Below the pieces are notes generated by a model. The model did no database searches and was not told the origin of the DNA. It saw nothing but the letters and a program-made list of their open reading frames with translations. A stretch of 64,000 bases of DNA, taken from the NCBI RefSeq assembly GCF_036026595.1, contig NZ_JARZFX010000013.1:14882-78881 (forward strand), in the 5' to 3' direction. The position numbers and the translations under genes are program-made. Source of the DNA: Virgibacillus_P tibetensis (lineage in GTDB: Bacteria > Bacillota > Bacilli > Bacillales > Amphibacillaceae). Below, one piece after another: positions 60,267 to 64,000 of this stretch (its first letter is position 1; each line of letters starts with the position of its first letter).

Positions 60267-61393
60267 TCTTTAATTTTTGAAAAGCAAAGTATTTCCTCAA
60301 GAAGCTCGATCATGGATTTGTTCTCCAGGTTTTTATGATATTCCTCTACTTTGTCTTCATATGCTTTTTTTCTAGCGGAGTCATTTAAAAAGCCTGTAAT
60401 CTGATCTTCTATTGATTCTCGTGTTCTTAAGGTATTTATTAAACCCAGTTGTTTCAGTTGTTTAGCGTTAACTATCTCTTGCCCGGGTAATGCATGACAA
60501 ATAAAAATGGGTTTGCGCTTCATAAGGCATTCACTAATCGTAACTCCTCCTGGCTTTGTCACGACTGCATCCACTTTATCATATAACCGGTTCATCTCTT
60601 CCTTCCTGTTAATAAATGGGATGGGTGTTACAGATGGATTTTTTTCTCTTAACAACCGACTATACAACGCCTCATTTTTCCCGCATAAAATATAGTAATG
60701 GAGTTGGTTGTCAGAGGCTGGATCAGGCAATAATTCTTCCATTGCACCTACACCCAAGCTTCCACCAGTAACAAGTACAGCGTGATTTTTATTTTTAGTA
60801 GACAGCCGTGTACGTTCATGGAACACAGCATGCACAGGAATACCTGTTATGAAAATCTTCTCCTCTTCAACTCCTAGACTTCTCAGGAACTTTTTTACAA
60901 GTACTGAAGGAACAAAATGATAATCGATTCCCTCGATCCCCCACACCCGATTTACGAAGTAATCCGTATAAACATTAACTGTAATAGCGTTAAGTTGTCT
61001 TTTTTGTTTTAGAACACCCGCCAGATTGGAAGGCAGGCAATGCGTACAAAAAAGTATAGCTGGCTCATTCCCCTTCAGTAGCCGTTTAAAAAAATAAGTA
61101 AACAGCATTTCATAATGAATATGACGAATTCTTTTAGTAGCATTTTTATATGCTAAATGATCATAAATCCGATTATATATATGCGGGAACAGCTTTATCG
61201 ATGTTAAATAAGTAGAAGAAACAACGCGTTCCATTTTCCCATAACTATACGATAGAATATCAACCTTTCCACTTGAAATCTCTTTATTAAAGTTGTGCAG
61301 ATCTTCCATCAATGAATCAGCCACATGATGATGACCTGTAGGTATTTGCATAAACGGTAAGAACAAAGCATCACTATTCAACTCTTTTACCAT
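60260..61393 (-). CDS. ykoN: Glycosyltransferase family 28, MGDG-synthase-like (YkoN-type)
   Basis: This is a predicted membrane-associated glycolipid glycosyltransferase using a UDP sugar, 377 aa. The N-terminal domain has the PTGHHHVADSL segment of MGDG-synthase-like enzymes near residue 18. The C-terminal nucleotide-sugar domain has VTGGSLGVGAMEELL near residue 208 and TKPGGVTISECL near residue 288. In B. subtilis ykoN, ykoP and ykoQ are neighbours, and homologues of all three occur here. The sugar and lipid acceptor are unknown; the gene could be another UgtP-like transferase. Confidence 0.85.
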   Translation of the reverse strand: MVKELNSDALFLPFMQIPTGHHHVADSLMEDLHNFNKEISSGKVDILSYSYGKMERVVSSTYLTSIKLFPHIYNRIYDHLAYKNATKRIRHIHYEMLFTYFFKRLLKGNEPAILFCTHCLPSNLAGVLKQKRQLNAITVNVYTDYFVNRVWGIEGIDYHFVPSVLVKKFLRSLGVEEEKIFITGIPVHAVFHERTRLSTKNKNHAVLVTGGSLGVGAMEELLPDPASDNQLHYYILCGKNEALYSRLLREKNPSVTPIPFINRKEEMNRLYDKVDAVVTKPGGVTISECLMKRKPIFICHALPGQEIVNAKQLKQLGLINTLRTRESIEDQITGFLNDSARKKAYEDKVEEYHKNLENKSMIELLEEILCFSKIKEH

Positions 61394-61488
61394 AGAATAT
61401 CTCCACCTTTTGATAACTATCTACCTTCAATTACCAATGATTTAGTAGACCTCTGCATGTTACAATCCTTATTGGGAGGTGCTGATCA

Positions 61489-62319
61489 ATGGCTTATATA
61501 GTTATTTCATTATTTGTAATAGCCTTTAGTATGCTTATCTATAAAGCATATAAAAATACGAAAGATATACAGATTAATAAAATTAAAATAGATTCACCAA
61601 ATAGGAGCACTAATTCATCGTTATCTATTCTTCATCTATCAGACATGCACTTAGAAAATATCTCTATAACACCTGCAGAACTTGAAATAAAGCTTAAAAA
61701 TGAAACACCTGATATAATTGCTTTAACCGGCGATTTCCTCGATCGGAAACGAACTATTCCAAAATTGGTTCCCTACTTGCAGGTTTTGCAAAAAATACAG
61801 CCAAAACATGGAACGTACGCTGTCTTTGGAAACCATGATTATGTTTTAAAGGAGCAAGATATTGCAGCCCTTAAAAATACACTTGAGCAATACGATTGCC
61901 ATGTCCTGCAAAACTCCAGTGACACAATTACTGTAGACGGACAGCTTGTAAATATTGTCGGTGTCGATGATTATAGTACAAATAGAAGTGATTTATCTTT
62001 AGCCTTTGATAAAGTGGAGCAAGGTATGAATATTGTATTGACACATGATCCTACTGTTGTACTTGAAATGGAAGGCTATACGTTTGATTATTTATTGGCA
62101 GGCCACTTCCATGGCGGACAGATTTGTTACCCAAAAGCGTACCACCTTGTTAAAATGGGCAAATTAGCACGAAATAATATTATAAAAGGATTACACATGC
62201 ATCATAGTTCTCCCTTTTACATTAGTGAAGGCTTGGGCCAGACTGGGTTTAACATTCGCCTTGGAAGCCGCCCGGAAATTACATTTCATAGTGTAGTATT
62301 GCATGAAAGTAATGCTTAA
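61489..62319 (+). CDS. ykoQ: Metallophosphoesterase (YkoQ-type), membrane-anchored
   Basis: This is a calcineurin-like phosphoesterase of 276 aa with an N-terminal membrane span (residues 3-20). All metal motifs are present: LSDMHLE near residue 50, LTGDFLDR near residue 79, FGNHDY near residue 114, LTHDPT near residue 184 and AGHFHGGQ near residue 204. A strong site (GGGAGGTG) precedes the ATG. It is divergent from the ykoN-like gene and overlaps the convergent ykoP-like gene by 4 bp. The substrate may be an envelope lipid phosphate, but that is inference. Confidence 0.88.
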   Translation: MAYIVISLFVIAFSMLIYKAYKNTKDIQINKIKIDSPNRSTNSSLSILHLSDMHLENISITPAELEIKLKNETPDIIALTGDFLDRKRTIPKLVPYLQVLQKIQPKHGTYAVFGNHDYVLKEQDIAALKNTLEQYDCHVLQNSSDTITVDGQLVNIVGVDDYSTNRSDLSLAFDKVEQGMNIVLTHDPTVVLEMEGYTFDYLLAGHFHGGQICYPKAYHLVKMGKLARNNIIKGLHMHHSSPFYISEGLGQTGFNIRLGSRPEITFHSVVLHESNA

Positions 62320-62861
62320 ATTGTTGAGTTGTAATTGTTTATTAATTCGTCTTTGGACATAAATAAATAAACAGGGTCATCCAAACGGTTTTTACTAGCA
62401 ATAAGGTTAATAGGAAAAAATGTTACCTTTTTATACGCTCGATAGTAAGAACTTTTAATTGGCACAATTTCAAAACCAAGACGGGACGCACCTTTATATA
62501 AAGTTGTAATCCCAATAATTCCTTTAATTTCATTGGTTTTCTGATGGGCCTCAATATAACAAGCCAGCTTTGGAAGGGACCGTTTTACCTTGTGGTAAAT
62601 AAAAACTGCCTTTTTAACATCACTCGTAATACTGGTTAAATCGTTAAGCACTTTTACGTTATGCAAGTGAATCTTCATTAACAAGTCGTTTTTTTGTATT
62701 ACTGTACCATCATTCAATATTACTTCTCCTCCTTTATAACGTGTTAATCTAACACGGAACAACGTATTGCAATATTCATCATCAGGTACGTAACGTAGAC
62801 GTGTAAAATTATAATAAACTGGATCAATTATATTCCAAACACCTAACAGGTAACTTTTCAT
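62316..62861 (-). CDS. ykoP: YkoP-like protein of unknown function
   Basis: This is a 181-aa protein without obvious catalytic motifs, moderately basic. The N-terminal KSYLLGVWNIIDPVYYNFTRL and the segment DDEYCNTLFRVRLTRYKG match the YkoP group. I chose the ATG at 62861 because GAAAGGGAAA lies just upstream and homology begins there; the longer frame to 63074 crosses a terminator hairpin. It is convergent with the metallophosphoesterase gene, with a 4-bp overlap of the two 3' ends. Probably part of an envelope-related set with ykoN and ykoQ. Confidence 0.8.
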   Translation of the reverse strand: MKSYLLGVWNIIDPVYYNFTRLRYVPDDEYCNTLFRVRLTRYKGGEVILNDGTVIQKNDLLMKIHLHNVKVLNDLTSITSDVKKAVFIYHKVKRSLPKLACYIEAHQKTNEIKGIIGITTLYKGASRLGFEIVPIKSSYYRAYKKVTFFPINLIASKNRLDDPVYLFMSKDELINNYNSTI

Positions 62862-62942
62862 CGTTATTTCCCTTTCTTTTCTCAAGTCATAACTAGTTTG
62901 CTTAGTTTCTATATAAAATATTGAAGGAATTTTTTGGAGAAT

Positions 62943-62975
62943 AAAAAAACCGAACATCCACTGTTCGGTTTTTTT
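62943..62975. terminator. Bidirectional intrinsic terminator
   Basis: AACCGAACA and TGTTCGGTT form a 9-bp stem flanked by A7 and T7. It lies upstream of the ykoP-like gene and insulates it from the noncoding stretch to the right. Confidence 0.8.
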
Positions 62976-63139
62976 ATTTCTTCTATTATTTAGACTGTTT
63001 TCTAAAAAGTTGAGATTGTACCTGTACAGGCGTTTACTCGACCACAGAAATATATTTGCATTTCCGACGTACAACTTTTCTATTAAGGACGAAGTAACTA
63101 CTGTTTACTATAATCGCTCCGGAAATATACTTCGCTCAA

Positions 63140-63265
63140 AGGGGTAATCGCTGAATAAACCGGGGTGAACGCAGGATTATGCTGAACAAGCGCGGGATAA
63201 ATTGGTCCGAACGCTGAATAAACCAAGCCGAACGCGGGATTAAGCGAAGCAATCGCTGAATGAAG
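63140..63265. repeat. Degenerate tandem repeat block (CGCTGAATAAACC / AACGCGGGATTA units)
   Basis: Units of about 18-24 bp alternate between ATCGCTGAATAAACC (about 63147-63161), AACGCTGAATAAACC (about 63210-63224), ATCGCTGAATGAAG, and AACGCGGGATTA-type words. No coding character is visible. The same CGCTGAAT word occurs in the intergenic repeat near 10.1 kb. Confidence 0.7.
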
Positions 63266-63284
63266 CCAGGTGCAGCGGTCATCA

Positions 63285-63475
63285 CAAAGCGGTCGACTCC
63301 TGCTTAGAACAGCACGTGTCTGAAGACCCCGCAGAGTGGGTTTCTCGAGGAGGCTGAAGCCGTGCTGCGGCAAAGAAAACACTGCAAAGTAAACGAAGTG
63401 AAGCTGAGCAGATGTTGCACTTGTATCCGGAGTGGTGAAAGCAACAGTCCGCAGCGGAAAGCAACCGACCGGTTA
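63285..63475. repeat. Bacillaceae-type dispersed intergenic repeat, imperfect copy
   Basis: The segment contains GACTCCTGC, GAAGACCCCGCAG, CGAGGAGGCT and CCGCAGCGGAAAGCAACCG, the word set I recognise from GC-rich dispersed repeats in Bacillus-related genomes (from memory, not a search). CAGCACG (63310-63316) pairs with CGTGCTG (63361-63367). It is richer in GC than its surroundings. Short frames on the minus strand here are by-products of the repeat. Confidence 0.6.
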
Positions 63476-63521
63476 CTTCGTCTTTTATATCAATAGCGAC
63501 CAAACTATGTGAAAAGTGCCA

Positions 63522-63887
63522 TTAATTATTAGCTAAACTATCGATATATGCTTTTAACTCCTTTTCAAGCTGTTCAACTGCTTTATCGATTTCTTTGGAA
63601 TGCATATTCATTCGCTCCTGCTGCTCACCGGCCATGTTCTCTTTAAGATAAACCTGCATTCGTTGTAGTAATTCATCCCTTTGAGTAGATGCGTACATGA
63701 CCATATCATGATGTACCTCCTGGCCAATTTCCTTTTCTCTTTCTGCATGAGAAGCTTTTAAAATTCCTTCAAGCTGCTCTTTTTGGTTTGTTACCAAATC
63801 AGCATAATAGTTTGAGGTAGCTGCATATGTTGCTCCGCCACCTAATAACATAGCTAGTAGAGTGAATGCTATTACTTTCTTTTTCAC
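63522..63887 (-). CDS. Small exported or membrane-anchored coiled-coil protein, function unknown
   Basis: This is a 121-aa protein I cannot assign to a family. The N-terminus is a signal sequence or anchor (KKKVIAFTLLAMLLGGGATYAA, about residues 2-23). The rest is strongly helical and charged, with heptad-like stretches (QKEQLEGILKASHAEREKEIG, then DKAVEQLEKELKAYIDSLA), suggesting a coiled coil outside the membrane. The site GAGGAGGAAACGAAG precedes the ATG. No neighbour points to its role. Confidence 0.7.
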   Translation of the reverse strand: MKKKVIAFTLLAMLLGGGATYAATSNYYADLVTNQKEQLEGILKASHAEREKEIGQEVHHDMVMYASTQRDELLQRMQVYLKENMAGEQQERMNMHSKEIDKAVEQLEKELKAYIDSLANN

Positions 63888-64000
63888 TTCGTTTCCTCCT
63901 CAATTTCAGCCTTTAAAGCTGCTTTTTTAATTCTATGAAGAAAACTACTAATCTATTACTGTTGAACTAAATTTGATAGTATGATGTATTTTTATCATTA

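Noticed and set aside
60073..60300. 75-aa minus-strand frame upstream of uvrB
   Set aside because: It overlaps the ykoN-like 3' end, its terminator and the SOS promoter of uvrB, and has no ribosome-binding site or protein-like composition.
63098..63503. Two minus-strand frames of 94 and 73 aa in the repeat island
   Set aside because: Their translations simply mirror the repeated DNA units (repeated PAF/YSA words) and lack start signals.

Overview
The window is chromosomal DNA from a low-GC Gram-positive of the family Bacillaceae. Gene content and order match the Bacillus subtilis backbone very closely: secG-est-rnr, cggR-gap-pgk-tpi-gpmI-eno, rpoN, appDFABC, clpP, crh-whiA-yvcK-rapZ-nudix-trxB-TPR, hprK-lgt-yvoD-ppaX-yvoF and uvrB-uvrA. 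Bacillithiol (bshB2) and CcpA-network genes (Crh, HPr kinase) also point to Bacillaceae. The intergenic repeats resemble those I associate with halotolerant genera such as Oceanobacillus or Virgibacillus, but the genus is not proven by what is visible. There is no prophage, insertion sequence, rRNA operon or CRISPR array.

Layout. 1-1.6 kb: start of a manganese/zinc-type ABC importer (ATPase, then a permease cut by the window edge). 1.9-5.3 kb: RNase R, carboxylesterase, SecG. 5.4-10 kb: an alpha/beta hydrolase, a solitary PTS enzyme I, a nitroreductase with a problematic start, and a nucleoside hydrolase. 10.3-17.6 kb: the complete lower-glycolysis operon under its own repressor CggR. 17.7-22.2 kb: glutaredoxin-like protein, sigma-54, an RNase HI-like protein, a type I toxin-antitoxin locus too short for ordinary gene calling, and an ECF sigma factor with a DUF4179 partner. 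22.3-28.1 kb: a decayed ketone-body (3-hydroxybutyrate/acetoacetate) catabolic operon with a sigma-54 activator, a clear sigma-54 promoter, two intact genes (3-hydroxybutyrate dehydrogenase, GntP permease) and relics of CoA-transferase, thiolase and an FAH-family gene. 28.2-31.9 kb: a SigmaB-type stress gene, an orphan oligopeptide-binding protein, and a copper-type regulator (YcnK) with a YtkA-like lipoprotein. 32-37.8 kb: appDFABC peptide importer behind a leader with CodY-like sites and an intrinsic terminator. 38-39.6 kb: aroD, aroK, tRNA-Arg. 39.8-53.8 kb: clpP under CtsR, the crh-to-TPR block, glpP/glpD with a terminator leader, then the yvoF-hprK block and two small membrane proteins. 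53.9-60 kb: bacillithiol deacetylase operon and SOS-controlled uvrBA. 60.3-64 kb: a ykoN/ykoQ/ykoP-like envelope cluster, a repeat-rich noncoding stretch, and a small exported protein.

How the parts relate. Carbon flow is the main theme: PTS enzyme I, HPr kinase and Crh signal glycolytic state, CggR senses it at the gap operon, and GlpP controls glpD. Sigma-54, its activator and the promoter upstream of the 3-hydroxybutyrate genes form one local circuit whose first two target genes are now dead. The most interesting locus is the type I toxin-antitoxin unit at about 19.9-20.24 kb: a 28-residue membrane peptide, a leader hairpin covering its ribosome-binding site, perfect 11-base 5'-3' complementarity in its mRNA, and a convergent antisense RNA gene with its own promoter and terminator.
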